Below, piece after piece: positions 26,447 to 35,684 of a DNA stretch of 64,000 nt (position 1 is the first letter of the stretch; each line of letters opens with the position of its first letter). The notes beneath the pieces were generated by a model. That model was not told where the DNA came from. It did not search any database and was given only the letters and a program-made list of their open reading frames with translations. The position numbers and the translations under genes were made by a program. This stretch comes from Aquimarina atlantica (GTDB taxonomy: Bacteria > Bacteroidota > Bacteroidia > Flavobacteriales > Flavobacteriaceae): positions 434,001-498,000 of the forward strand of contig NZ_AQRA01000001.1 in NCBI RefSeq assembly GCF_000626715.1, written 5' to 3'.

Positions 26447-27553
26447 ATGATCAGATATATTGTAATCATTATAGCCTGCACTTTTTTTATTCAAAATGGG
26501 AATTCTCAAAATATAATTCCTTTAGATACGATTCATTGGGAAATAAATGCTCAATCTTATGTCTTAGAAAATTATAAAGGGAAAGATGCCATTTATATTC
26601 AGCGTGGCTTGGCCTATTTGAAAGATACCAAATTCTTGAATGGTACTATTGAATTTGATGTATATCTTACCAATCGACAAGGGTTTCCTGGTATTCGTTT
26701 TAGAGCATCTGATAGAAATAATATGGAATCTTTTTACCTGCGAGCTCATCTTTCGGGTAAACCCGATGCCAATCAAGCGGCTCCTGTTATTAATGGTATA
26801 ACACCATGGCAACTTTATTTTGGGCCAAAATACTCTTTTGCATATGACTATAATTATGATGACTGGACCCATGTAAAAATAGTCGTTAATGGCCGTAGAG
26901 CACAGATATACCTAGACTATTCTGAAACTCCACATCTATCATGGAATCTAGTTCATGATCCCAAGGAAGGAGGAATTGCAATAGGAGGCGGGGGTGCCGC
27001 AGCCATGCACTATGCGAATTTTAAGATTGATAAAAGTAAATATGAAATAGTAGATTTTAAGCCTATAAAAAGAAAACCAATTGAAGGATTGATTTCAAAA
27101 TGGCAAGTATCTGATATGTTTGAAGAAAAACTGGTAAATAACCCAAAGAAACTAAAAGAAGTAATTCAATCTAGAAAATGGGGAAAAACAATCCAGGTAG
27201 AAGAAGGTACGGCAGCAAATATTGCAAGAGAAGTAGTTTTGGTTAATGGAGCTCCCGCAAACACTGTTTTTACAAAAATCAATATTACTTCAAACAAAGA
27301 TCAAATAAAACTGTTTGAATTTGGATACAGTGATAGAGTAGTAGCTATTTTAAACGGTAGACCTATATATAAAGGAACGAATAGATGGCGTTCTAGAGAT
27401 TACCGATATTTAGGTACTGTAGGATTGTTTGATGCTATATATCTAGATTTGAAAAAAGGAGAAAACACGCTTCTATTGGCTGTTTCTGAAGATTTTGGTG
27501 GTTGGTTGGTAACAGGAAAATTTCCTGATCAAAATGGGATTGAAATACAATAA
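26447..27553 (+). CDS. Secreted LamG/DUF1080-like protein
   Basis: A 368-residue protein with a signal peptide (MIRYIVIIIACTFFIQNGNS). Residues about 30-195 have the concanavalin-like pattern of DUF1080/LamG domains: FLNGTIEFDVYLTN, GFPGIRFRASDRNNME, FYLRAHLSG and GGIAIGGGGAAAMHYANFK. The second half (about 210-365) is beta-rich and ends with a stretch (RWRSRDYRYLGTVGLFD, NTLLLAVSEDFGGW) resembling carbohydrate-binding galactose-binding-like modules. It may bind or cleave a sugar. It is divergent from the membrane-anchored protein at 25053, with 122 bases between start codons. Confidence 0.8.
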   Translation: MIRYIVIIIACTFFIQNGNSQNIIPLDTIHWEINAQSYVLENYKGKDAIYIQRGLAYLKDTKFLNGTIEFDVYLTNRQGFPGIRFRASDRNNMESFYLRAHLSGKPDANQAAPVINGITPWQLYFGPKYSFAYDYNYDDWTHVKIVVNGRRAQIYLDYSETPHLSWNLVHDPKEGGIAIGGGGAAAMHYANFKIDKSKYEIVDFKPIKRKPIEGLISKWQVSDMFEEKLVNNPKKLKEVIQSRKWGKTIQVEEGTAANIAREVVLVNGAPANTVFTKINITSNKDQIKLFEFGYSDRVVAILNGRPIYKGTNRWRSRDYRYLGTVGLFDAIYLDLKKGENTLLLAVSEDFGGWLVTGKFPDQNGIEIQ

Positions 27554-27627
27554 AGTAACAATCTAGTAATGAAAATTATAATTGTGAATCTTTGATAGAG
27601 ATGATGTAACCGGATAATGATAAAAAT

Positions 27628-28317
27628 TTAGCTGAGTAAGTTATTGATATTTGGCTTATATATTTTCCCTATAGGGATTTTATGATCCTTAATTATTATT
27701 CGGTTACCTTCAATGAGTTCTATTTTACTCTTTGCAATAATAAATGATTTATGAACCTTTATAAAATCTTTTTTAGACAACATCTCTTCAAAAGAAGATA
27801 GTGTTTGATGAGTAATGATCATTTGATCTTCTAAATACACCTTTACATAATTTCCATAAGCTTCTAAGAACAAAAGATCTTTTAGCTTTACCTGGTAATG
27901 CTTTTTGTTGTCCTTTAAAAACATACTAGAATCATCTATATTTTTTGCATTTTGTGAATGTAAAGACAATATTCCCTGCACTTTTTGTATTGCTGTCAAA
28001 AAGCGCTGAAAACTGAATGGTTTTAATAAGTAATCATCGATATTAAGTTCATAACCTTCTAATGCAAACTCTTTATAAGCAGTAGTCACAATAATTTTAG
28101 GAGGATTGGATAATGTCTTTAAAAAATCAAAACCTGTAAGCTTGGGCATATTAATATCTAGAAATACTAAATCTACCTGATGGTGATTTAGATATTCTAT
28201 CGCTTCAAACGCATTATAACAATGTTTTTGAAGCGATAAATAAGGTAGATTACTACTGTAATCTTCAATAATATCGTGCGAAGCGATTTCGTCGTCTATT
28301 ATTATATAGGTAATCAT
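27628..28317 (-). CDS. LytTR-family response regulator (module C)
   Basis: A 229-residue protein. The receiver domain has phospho-acceptor D54 (FLDINMPKLTG), VTTAYKEFA and LLKPFSFQRF. The LytTR domain (about 125-229) has FLEAYGNYVKVYL, IKVHKSFIIAK and EGNRIIIKDHKIPIG. It is the last gene of a four-gene operon and overlaps the kinase gene by 4 bases. Unlike modules A, B and D, all four genes are on one strand behind a single candidate promoter at 33782-33845. Confidence 0.95.
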   Translation of the reverse strand: MITYIIIDDEIASHDIIEDYSSNLPYLSLQKHCYNAFEAIEYLNHHQVDLVFLDINMPKLTGFDFLKTLSNPPKIIVTTAYKEFALEGYELNIDDYLLKPFSFQRFLTAIQKVQGILSLHSQNAKNIDDSSMFLKDNKKHYQVKLKDLLFLEAYGNYVKVYLEDQMIITHQTLSSFEEMLSKKDFIKVHKSFIIAKSKIELIEGNRIIIKDHKIPIGKIYKPNINNLLS

Positions 28318-29303
28318 GATTTGTATAATTCTAATTCTACAAAATATATTTGATTTTGATTGCTAATCGTCAATTTGTGTTTATTTGGGTAAAGTAAATT
28401 AAGACGATTTTTTAAATTTTCTAAACCAATACCTCCAGGCTTTTTATGTGTATCAGGATCATAATTGTTTTTTATGGTAAATAGTATTTGGTTATCATTT
28501 TCTCGCAGTTGTATATGTATAAAAGATTGATATACAAGTTTTTCTACTCCATGTTTAAACGAATTCTCTAATAACACAATAAACAATAACGGAGGGATTG
28601 GGTAATCTTTATTAATGATATAATGTTTAAAATCGATATCGATTACTTTATGATACCTAGCGGTTTGCAATTCAATAAAATTGGTTAAATATCTAATTTC
28701 TTCTTCGAGAGGAACAGTTTCTTCTTTTCCATCATAAATGGTAAATCGCATCATATCTGATAGTTTAAGCACATATTCTTGTGCTGTATCAGGATCTTTT
28801 TTAATCAAAGAGTATAGATTATTAAGTGTATTAAAGAAAAAATGAGGGTTTATTTGAGTTTTTAAAAGTTTTAACTCTGCCTGGGCTTTATCATTTTTAA
28901 GGGTTTGTACTTTTTTCCATTGTTCAAACACCCACGAAAAAATGATATAAAAAATTAATAGTGTTAATAATATTCCAAATAAATCGGTAAGCCAAATGTT
29001 ATGATTAACTACCCAAAAACTCTCTTTATCATCATCAATTCTGTTGGCCATATTCATCCCGAAAATCAATATTCCTATTGCAGAACTATACACAATCGTT
29101 TTTATAATAGAATTGGCCCAATTTGTCTTTAGTTTACCTGTTTTAAATAGATAAAATAATAACATATAAGAAATAACTAAACCAGTAAGGAAATTAAAAA
29201 AAATATGTAGTTCACTATTACTGTTTTTATAAATCAGGCTTAATGTAGCCAGAATTATAGCTAGAATAGTGGTAATATAAAACCTCTTTTTTAACGTCAT
29301 CAT
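28314..29303 (-). CDS. LytS/YehU-type sensor histidine kinase (module C)
   Basis: A 329-residue kinase with about four hydrophobic segments in residues 8-125. The His_kinase domain has QINPHFFFNTLNN with phospho-acceptor H154. The HATPase_c domain has LLENSFKHGVE and GIGLENLKNRL. It starts 9 bases after the permease-peptidase gene and overlaps the regulator gene by 4 bases, so the sensor is made together with the transporter it probably monitors. Confidence 0.93.
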   Translation of the reverse strand: MMTLKKRFYITTILAIILATLSLIYKNSNSELHIFFNFLTGLVISYMLLFYLFKTGKLKTNWANSIIKTIVYSSAIGILIFGMNMANRIDDDKESFWVVNHNIWLTDLFGILLTLLIFYIIFSWVFEQWKKVQTLKNDKAQAELKLLKTQINPHFFFNTLNNLYSLIKKDPDTAQEYVLKLSDMMRFTIYDGKEETVPLEEEIRYLTNFIELQTARYHKVIDIDFKHYIINKDYPIPPLLFIVLLENSFKHGVEKLVYQSFIHIQLRENDNQILFTIKNNYDPDTHKKPGGIGLENLKNRLNLLYPNKHKLTISNQNQIYFVELELYKS

Positions 29304-29312
29304 TCAAATATA

Positions 29313-32300
29313 TTAAAGATTCACAGAAGTTATATTATCTGTCATGTTTCTATCTAACCTGGTATAATATGGATCAATACTTATATAGGTTGGTATTTCT
29401 TTGGTAATAATTTTAAAAACCATGTTTTTTTTATTGATTTGGTGAGATTCTAAATAGAGAATATCTTTATCATCATTGATGGCTTCAGGGTGTTTTTTAA
29501 ATATTCCAATTTTAATAGGTTCGTTAATATTAATTGTGATTTCTTTTCCCGTAGTATCCGTTTCAAAGCGTTGCGCTTTTATATCTATCGCAATTTCGTA
29601 AGTACCATTATTAAGTTTTTTATAAGAAGTATTCTTAATTCCTAAATCATACGTGATTACACGTTTCATCCAATCATCTATTAAAGTATGATACTCTTTA
29701 GGAGTAACCGAATATAACTCTTGAAGAAAATCAAGTGTTGTTGCAGTGGGTTTATGACTGTATTTGTGTATCATATTTTGTAGCGCAATGTTTAGATTGG
29801 ATTCTCCTATAAGATCTTTTATCGCAGACATAACAATTGACCCTTTGCTATATCCCAGGTATTGTTGTAACTGACTTATGTATAATGGTGGTTCTGTTTC
29901 TGTTGCATGAGAACGACCACTAAAATATCTTTTTATCGTATGTTCTGATAGTTGTCTAACCATAGCTTTACCGTATAATTTTTTCATAATCACAGTTTCA
30001 GAATATTTGGCTAAAGATTCTGATAAAACCATGAATCCATCAATTCGTTTTGGTGTAAGTAGGCCTCCCCACCATTGATGAGCTATTTCATGAATAATCA
30101 CTCTGGCAATTACATTAAAGTCCTGTGGGTTTGAAATATCTCTTTTAAAAACTTTTTCGTTAATACTGATCACTCCTGGCATTGCCTGGCCGTTGGCCCC
30201 ACCGCCGCCAAATATTGGCATTTCGCCGATACGAAGATATTTATGAGAGTATTCTCCAAAATTATCAGTTGCGTAATCAATAGTAGCTTTAGCCACTTTT
30301 ATCATTTCTGCTATATTTCTATGATGTTCAGGGAGATAGTATAATTCAATTTGAATGCCTTTGTGATTTGTTTTTTCAATTTTGTAACGTGCAGAATGGT
30401 ATGCCACCATACTGTTGATTTTGCCTTTAGATTTATAATGATAGTAATTTCTATTATCCGATTTCCATTGTTTTATTAAATCTCCGGAGCATAGCACAGA
30501 TTGATCGTTTGATGTAGAGACTACGGTCTCGAAATCTATTTTTTCAAAATTAAATTTCCCTCCAATTTGCAAATAGTTGTCATTCACTACTGGCTTTTCT
30601 TTTATAGGCAATCCTCGCTTTTCCCGTTCATAAGCATGACTAATCTCATATTCATTTACATAGCCCAAATGAGGACTAAACTGATGACTTTTAATATAAG
30701 ATCCATTACTTGTAATACTATGATCGATATCAAATCCAGAAGAATTTTTGGTTAAGTTATATTTCATTTTTAGGATAGAACCTTGTTGTAATGGGGTATG
30801 AAGTTTGAATAAGTAAGTTCCTATAATCGAATCGTGAAAAACTTGTGTGCTATTTTCTATAGATAGCTTTTTTAATGGTATTGGTGCAGTAATAAAGATT
30901 TCTTTTATAGGTTGAGAGGTTGTATTCGTTATCAAACAGGAAGCTTTTACTTCATATTTTTGCTCATTAGGAAAAATATCTACCGCTGTTTGTACAGAAA
31001 CCAACTTTGGTACCACTAGATGATCATATTTTTTATATGTACGTTCATATTTCTCATTAAAATCATATATTTCATCTGCCACTTCATATTTATTGATGAT
31101 ATTGATATTATAATAGATGTATGTGCCGATAGTTATAAATAGAAACACAAAGCTTATTAATACTACTTTTTCTTTTTTATTCCATATTATTCTTGTGTAC
31201 GTTTTAATAGTAGAAATAGTTCCTCTTTTCCATAATTTAAAACTGAATAACGCTACTATTCCTGCAAAAGTGATCCAATACAAGGATAACCAGTTAAACT
31301 TCACAACATATTGCCCATATTGATTAAAATCTGAATACGCTCTAGCCATGTTTGGAAGATTATTGAAAAGAATTAAAGGGTGTTCTAATCCTACACTATT
31401 ACTTAAAGGACCAAATAACAGCAGAATACCTCCGGAAATTACCATTCCTAGATATTTGTTAGATACTATATTTTGAATCAATAATGCGAAAATCGTATAT
31501 AGTAAAACCTGAAGTCCTCCGAAATAAAACATCGAAAAATAATGAGTTAATTCTAAATCATAATAACCATTTGAAAACTGAAACGTTATTGCAACAAAGA
31601 TTGATATTAGAATAAGCAGTATGGGTATTATTGTTATGGTGATATATTTAGAAATAAAAAAAGTGCTATTTTTTGTAGGTGTTGCCTCAATAATTTCATG
31701 AAACTCGTTAAATCTTGATTTCCATACCATTTCGCCGGTATAAAAGACAATGAGTAATAATCCCATTATAGGTAAAATTTCATGAATTAAACCTATAAAC
31801 AGGTCTGTAGTAGGATAACGATTGCCATAAATCCCAAAGCTGCGTACACTATTATTAAACGCTAGTATAATCATAACAATCCATAGTAGTACGATGACCA
31901 GAAAAGGAATTCCTGTAATTATCATTTTTGTATCTAATACTACAATCGACTTAATACGTGCTATTCTTGTGGTTAATGTATCAAAAGCAATAGTTACTGG
32001 TTTATAAATAGAATTACTAGGTTTATCTGCTATAAGTATAGCTTGTTTTTTTACTTTTTGATTAAGTTTCCTGAAACGGAATAATCGATATGATATTACT
32101 ATAGATGCAAGGCCAAAAAATATCCAAATAACTCTGTTCCATGCAAAATGCCTGGATAGTGAAATCAGAGTTTCGTTTTTTTCTATAGGGGTTAAGAATT
32201 GAGTTTGTTCAAAAAAGGCACTTAGCCCTATTGGATCTACTAAAGACGCAATTGCCAAAACCTCTGGATCAGAAAGTATAGAACCACCAACAAGAGGAGA

Positions 32301-32882
32301 ATTAATATAGAATCCCGAAATCCAATGAATAGCAATAAGTAAGAGTCCGGTGATGTATGTCACTATAGCTTTTTGCGATAGGAGTGTTGTCGAAAATAGA
32401 ATAGCAGTGCAGACAAAAACATTAGGAACTACAATTGTTAACCAAGGCCATAGATAATGATTTATGTTAAAATGATGCAATGTTTCTGGATTTAGATTGG
32501 CAATGTTTGCTCCAATAAAAACTCCTAATAAAGCAACACTACCGATAAAAAGAGATATCAAAAAGAGACCTAGAAAGCGATTGATTAAAAAGCTATGTTT
32601 TTGTATTCCGGTACTAAAAATTATTTCTTTGGTATGAAAAGCGGTATCCCTTAGTAGCCCATTAACACAAAAAAATATACTCGCAAATACAACGCCTATA
32701 CTTATAATACCTGATAAAAAACTTAAGTTATAAGCATCGTTATACATATTACTGAATTCTAGATATTGAAAAGCTTGTGTAATGGCAAGAATACCATATC
32801 CTATAAACAATACTAAAAATAGTATAAAGGAAGTCTGGCGAGTATGATATCGCCACTCGAACTGAAGTAATTTCATTGTCAT
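29313..32882 (-). CDS. ABC-2 permease fused to an M1 metallopeptidase-like domain (module C)
   Basis: A 1189-residue protein with the same architecture as the module B and D proteins: two permease halves (about 15-270 and 320-560), a further membrane segment, then a periplasmic M1-like domain. The zinc site is HEIAH (H931, E932, H935) with a Glu in LSESLAK. Where classical aminopeptidases have GxMEN, this protein reads VISINEK, so exopeptidase specificity may be lost. It lies 6 bases after the ATPase gene. Its sequence is closest to module B in both halves. The substrate is unknown. Confidence 0.9.
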   Translation of the reverse strand: MTMKLLQFEWRYHTRQTSFILFLVLFIGYGILAITQAFQYLEFSNMYNDAYNLSFLSGIISIGVVFASIFFCVNGLLRDTAFHTKEIIFSTGIQKHSFLINRFLGLFLISLFIGSVALLGVFIGANIANLNPETLHHFNINHYLWPWLTIVVPNVFVCTAILFSTTLLSQKAIVTYITGLLLIAIHWISGFYINSPLVGGSILSDPEVLAIASLVDPIGLSAFFEQTQFLTPIEKNETLISLSRHFAWNRVIWIFFGLASIVISYRLFRFRKLNQKVKKQAILIADKPSNSIYKPVTIAFDTLTTRIARIKSIVVLDTKMIITGIPFLVIVLLWIVMIILAFNNSVRSFGIYGNRYPTTDLFIGLIHEILPIMGLLLIVFYTGEMVWKSRFNEFHEIIEATPTKNSTFFISKYITITIIPILLILISIFVAITFQFSNGYYDLELTHYFSMFYFGGLQVLLYTIFALLIQNIVSNKYLGMVISGGILLLFGPLSNSVGLEHPLILFNNLPNMARAYSDFNQYGQYVVKFNWLSLYWITFAGIVALFSFKLWKRGTISTIKTYTRIIWNKKEKVVLISFVFLFITIGTYIYYNINIINKYEVADEIYDFNEKYERTYKKYDHLVVPKLVSVQTAVDIFPNEQKYEVKASCLITNTTSQPIKEIFITAPIPLKKLSIENSTQVFHDSIIGTYLFKLHTPLQQGSILKMKYNLTKNSSGFDIDHSITSNGSYIKSHQFSPHLGYVNEYEISHAYEREKRGLPIKEKPVVNDNYLQIGGKFNFEKIDFETVVSTSNDQSVLCSGDLIKQWKSDNRNYYHYKSKGKINSMVAYHSARYKIEKTNHKGIQIELYYLPEHHRNIAEMIKVAKATIDYATDNFGEYSHKYLRIGEMPIFGGGGANGQAMPGVISINEKVFKRDISNPQDFNVIARVIIHEIAHQWWGGLLTPKRIDGFMVLSESLAKYSETVIMKKLYGKAMVRQLSEHTIKRYFSGRSHATETEPPLYISQLQQYLGYSKGSIVMSAIKDLIGESNLNIALQNMIHKYSHKPTATTLDFLQELYSVTPKEYHTLIDDWMKRVITYDLGIKNTSYKKLNNGTYEIAIDIKAQRFETDTTGKEITININEPIKIGIFKKHPEAINDDKDILYLESHQINKKNMVFKIITKEIPTYISIDPYYTRLDRNMTDNITSVNL

Positions 32883-32888
32883 GATTAT

Positions 32889-33758
32889 TTATTTATTAAT
32901 TGTAGAAAAGTAGACATCTTCTAAATCTGGTTTAGAAGCTTTAAACCCATGTTCTGGCTGATGATCTGATAATACGCGAAGTTCTATTTTACCCCCAAAT
33001 AACCGGGTGGATAAAACATTAAAAGCATTCTTAAATGCCATAACATTTTCTTTGGCAACAACCTTATGCCATATTTTACCCTCTAAGTGAGTAATAAGTT
33101 CTGAAGGAATACCTTGTTTTAGTATTTTTCCTTCTCCCATAATTGCCATATGAGCACATAGATTTTTAATGTCTTCGACAATATGAGTAGAAAGAATGAT
33201 GATTCTATGTTCTCCTATTTCACTTAGTAAATTGTGAAAACGATTACGTTCCTCTGGATCCAAACCAGCTGTAGGTTCGTCTACAATAATAAGTTTGGGA
33301 TCGCCTAGGAGTGCTTGTGCGATCCCAAATCGTTGACGCATACCACCAGAAAAGGTCTTTACAGATTTTTTTCGTACTGTATATAGATTCGTTTGATGTA
33401 ATAATCCCTCTATTTGTTCTTTACGTTCTTTGCTATTCAGTACGCCTTTTAGTATGGCTATATGATCTAATAGTCGAATTGCTGATATTTTGGGATATAC
33501 CCCAAATTCCTGCGGTAGATATCCCAATTGATTTCGAATAATTTGTGGTTCCTTACTACTAAGTGTATCATTAAACAATACGTTTCCCTGAGTAGGCTCT
33601 TGTAGTGTTGCTAAAGTACGTATTAGTGAAGATTTTCCTGCACCATTAGGACCTAATAACCCAAACATACCATTGGTAATTGTTAAGTTAATATCCTGTA
33701 ATGCTTTTACTCCGTTGGAATAAGTTTTAGATAGATTTTCAATTTTTAAAGTATTCAT
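32889..33758 (-). CDS. ABC transporter ATP-binding protein (module C)
   Basis: A 289-residue ATPase. It has Walker A GPNGAGKSS (36-44), Q-loop LGYLPQEFG, signature FSGGMRQRFG, Walker B LIIVDEP with GLDPEE, and switch His in STHIVEDI. It is the first gene of the module C operon (ATPase, permease-peptidase, kinase, regulator). Its middle part is near-identical in DNA to the module B ATPase, pointing to recent duplication or gene conversion. Confidence 0.95.
   Translation of the reverse strand: MNTLKIENLSKTYSNGVKALQDINLTITNGMFGLLGPNGAGKSSLIRTLATLQEPTQGNVLFNDTLSSKEPQIIRNQLGYLPQEFGVYPKISAIRLLDHIAILKGVLNSKERKEQIEGLLHQTNLYTVRKKSVKTFSGGMRQRFGIAQALLGDPKLIIVDEPTAGLDPEERNRFHNLLSEIGEHRIIILSTHIVEDIKNLCAHMAIMGEGKILKQGIPSELITHLEGKIWHKVVAKENVMAFKNAFNVLSTRLFGGKIELRVLSDHQPEHGFKASKPDLEDVYFSTINK
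33411..33491 (-). repeat. Near-identical inverted DNA stretch shared with module B
   Basis: The reverse complement matches 19740-19820 with 4 differences in 81 bases. The copies are inverted and about 13.6 kb apart, so homologous recombination between them would invert the intervening block. Confidence 0.8.
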
Positions 33759-33781
33759 AGGATTCGTTTTAACTGACAGTA

Positions 33782-33845
33782 CGAACCTACTTATAGCATC
33801 TAAATCTTACTATTTATTTTGATGAACGTCCTTTAAGTGTTGATG
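33782..33845 (-). promoter_or_regulatory. Candidate LytTR operator and promoter of the module C operon
   Basis: On the minus strand, half-sites CATCAAC (from 33845) and CATCAAA (from 33824) stand 21 bases apart. The second starts 35 bases before TAGGTTCG (33789-33782), the same -7 sequence as module B. No TTTG -33 element is visible, as expected for an activator-dependent promoter. The ATG at 33758 follows after 23 bases. Confidence 0.6.
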
Positions 33846-33854
33846 AAAAAACAG

Positions 33855-33893
33855 TACGATATGACATAAATTTTATTATTGAATAATATCGTA
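33855..33893. repeat. Inverted repeat in the module C / sigma factor intergenic region
   Basis: TACGATAT at 33855-33862 is repeated inverted as ATATCGTA at 33886-33893 around 23 bases. It sits just upstream of the module C operator. It may be an operator for the ECF sigma gene or a weak RNA hairpin. The remainder of 33894-34060 shows nothing clear. Confidence 0.4.
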
Positions 33894-34060
33894 TTGTTTC
33901 GAAATAAAGCTGTTTAATAATATAGTGCCTTCAATTAAAAATGATATAGGTAAGTAATTAGGTATTATTTATATATTAGCCACTATCTATCAAAGTGTAG
34001 TTTTTTGATACTGAAGATGTATATTATTAACGATCTAAATACTAGGAGAAAGATAAATTA

Positions 34061-34561
34061 ATGAGATCATCAAAGAAAAAGAGGTTTTCAATTTTATTTG
34101 ATAAACATTACAAAAAACTCTTCAATTATTCTTTTAAGGTGGTTAAAGAAAGAGATCTTTCTCAAGAATTAGTACAAGAAACATTTATTAAACTTTGGGA
34201 AAAAATAGAGCAAATTCAATCAAATGATCGTTCGATAGAATCATTTCTTATTGTCACTTTAAAGAATAAGATAATTGACCATACCAGAAAGCATAAGACC
34301 CGGGAAAAACATACCAATTTATATTCACTAAACCGTGATATCCAAGAAAACATAGATAATGAATGGGAGTTGTTACAAAAAATAGATAGTATTTATGCTT
34401 CTCTTCCACAAAAGACGATAGAAATATTTAGATTATCACGGGACCAAGGGTTTACTTATCAGGAAATTGCTACACAAAAAAATATTTCTGTAAAAACAGT
34501 AGAGCTTCATATTTCCAAAGCGTTAACCGCATTTCGGCAAGGGTTACAAGATTATTTATAA
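34061..34561 (+). CDS. ECF-type RNA polymerase sigma factor (FecI-like)
   Basis: A 166-residue sigma-70 family factor. Region 2 is at about 8-75 (HYKKLFNYSFKVVKERDLSQELVQETFIKLWEKI in overlapping conserved blocks) and region 4 at about 105-160 (LPQKTIEIFRLSRDQG, YQEIATQKNISVKTVELHISKAL). In Bacteroidota this class is controlled by a FecR anti-sigma factor and a TonB-dependent receptor, and both follow here in order. It should direct transcription of the receptor and DUF4249 genes when the receptor binds its ligand. Confidence 0.93.
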   Translation: MRSSKKKRFSILFDKHYKKLFNYSFKVVKERDLSQELVQETFIKLWEKIEQIQSNDRSIESFLIVTLKNKIIDHTRKHKTREKHTNLYSLNRDIQENIDNEWELLQKIDSIYASLPQKTIEIFRLSRDQGFTYQEIATQKNISVKTVELHISKALTAFRQGLQDYL

Positions 34562-34614
34562 TTTTTGATAGGGTGTAACTATGTGACTAACGTCTTATAG
34601 TAAAATACCTAATT

Positions 34615-35592
34615 ATGAAACAGGGTCAAATAACAGAAGCAGATATTTGGGGATATATCTCAAAAAGCTCAGATAAAGCTACAAATAAAAGAGTAGAAGA
34701 GTGGATGAATTCTGATGATTTTAATGAAGATCTATTTAATAAAATACAGAATATTTACAATGTTACCGGCAATACCCCAAAGCATAGTGATTTAGAAATA
34801 AATACTGCCAAGCAAAAGTTTTTTAATGCAATAGAAAATGAAAAAAGAAGAAACGATAGCTGGAAAAAGATAATAAAATATGCAGCTATGGTAGCAATTT
34901 TAGTATCAACGGCTGTATATACTTATCAAATTCTACTCCCCAATAATATTATAAGCATTGAGACTACGTATAGTGATCATGAGCAAATACATCTTCCCGA
35001 TGGCTCTGTTGTTTGGTTAAATTCTTCAAGTAAGCTGTCTTATAATCCTAAATCTCCAAGAACACTATTTATAGATGGTGAGGCTTTTTTTGAAGTAGCA
35101 AAAGATAAAGAACACCCTTTTACTGTAGAGACGCCAGATCATGTTATAGTAAAAGCTTTAGGGACAAGTTTTAATGTAAAATCATATGCAGAAAATACAT
35201 TTACAGAAACAGTATTATTAACCGGTAAAGTCGAAGTAAGCTCTAAAGAGTATTTCAAAAATAACATCATAATGCTTCCAAATGATAAAGTGAAGATTTT
35301 TAAGAATGATGGGCGTGTAGTTACTTCAAAATCCAATAATGCTGTGAGTAGTATTGCCTGGAGAGATGGTAAAATACAATTCAATAATAAACCATTTTTA
35401 GAAATAGCCAATGATTTAAAAATTCAACATAATGTTAATATACGTTTTGAAAACAAACAAATATCCAATTCAAAATTTACAGGATCCTTTGATCAGGATT
35501 TATCAATTAATGACATTCTTGAAGTATTAAAAGCTTCAAAAGATTTTAAATATGAATATAATACAAAAGCAAATGAGTGGATAATTAAATAA
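34615..35592 (+). CDS. FecR family anti-sigma factor
   Basis: A 325-residue protein. The N-terminal cytoplasmic part (1-85) would bind the sigma factor, and one membrane segment lies at about 88-107 (IIKYAAMVAILVSTAVYTYQ). The periplasmic FecR domain (about 115-215) has LPDGSVVWLNSSSKLSYN, FIDGEAFFEVAKD and VKALGTSFNVKSY. The C-terminal domain (about 250-325) has the DUF4974 pattern IANDLKIQHNVNIRFE. It relays the signal from the receptor encoded downstream to the sigma factor encoded 53 bases upstream. Confidence 0.93.
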   Translation: MKQGQITEADIWGYISKSSDKATNKRVEEWMNSDDFNEDLFNKIQNIYNVTGNTPKHSDLEINTAKQKFFNAIENEKRRNDSWKKIIKYAAMVAILVSTAVYTYQILLPNNIISIETTYSDHEQIHLPDGSVVWLNSSSKLSYNPKSPRTLFIDGEAFFEVAKDKEHPFTVETPDHVIVKALGTSFNVKSYAENTFTETVLLTGKVEVSSKEYFKNNIIMLPNDKVKIFKNDGRVVTSKSNNAVSSIAWRDGKIQFNNKPFLEIANDLKIQHNVNIRFENKQISNSKFTGSFDQDLSINDILEVLKASKDFKYEYNTKANEWIIK

Positions 35593-35601
35593 AATAAAAA
35601 A

Positions 35602-35625
35602 GTGGGAAAACTGCCATTTTCCCAC
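35602..35625. other. Hairpin between fecR and the TonB-receptor gene
   Basis: GTGGGAAAA (35602-35610) pairs perfectly with TTTTCCCAC (35617-35625) around a 6-base loop. There is no T run after it on the plus strand, so it is not a standard terminator. It may be a processing or stability element separating the regulatory genes from the receptor gene. Confidence 0.5.
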
Positions 35626-35684
35626 CGATGTGTCAATACTATTCTAATCGCGAAAATCAGTAATAATTAACAACATTCAAATTT

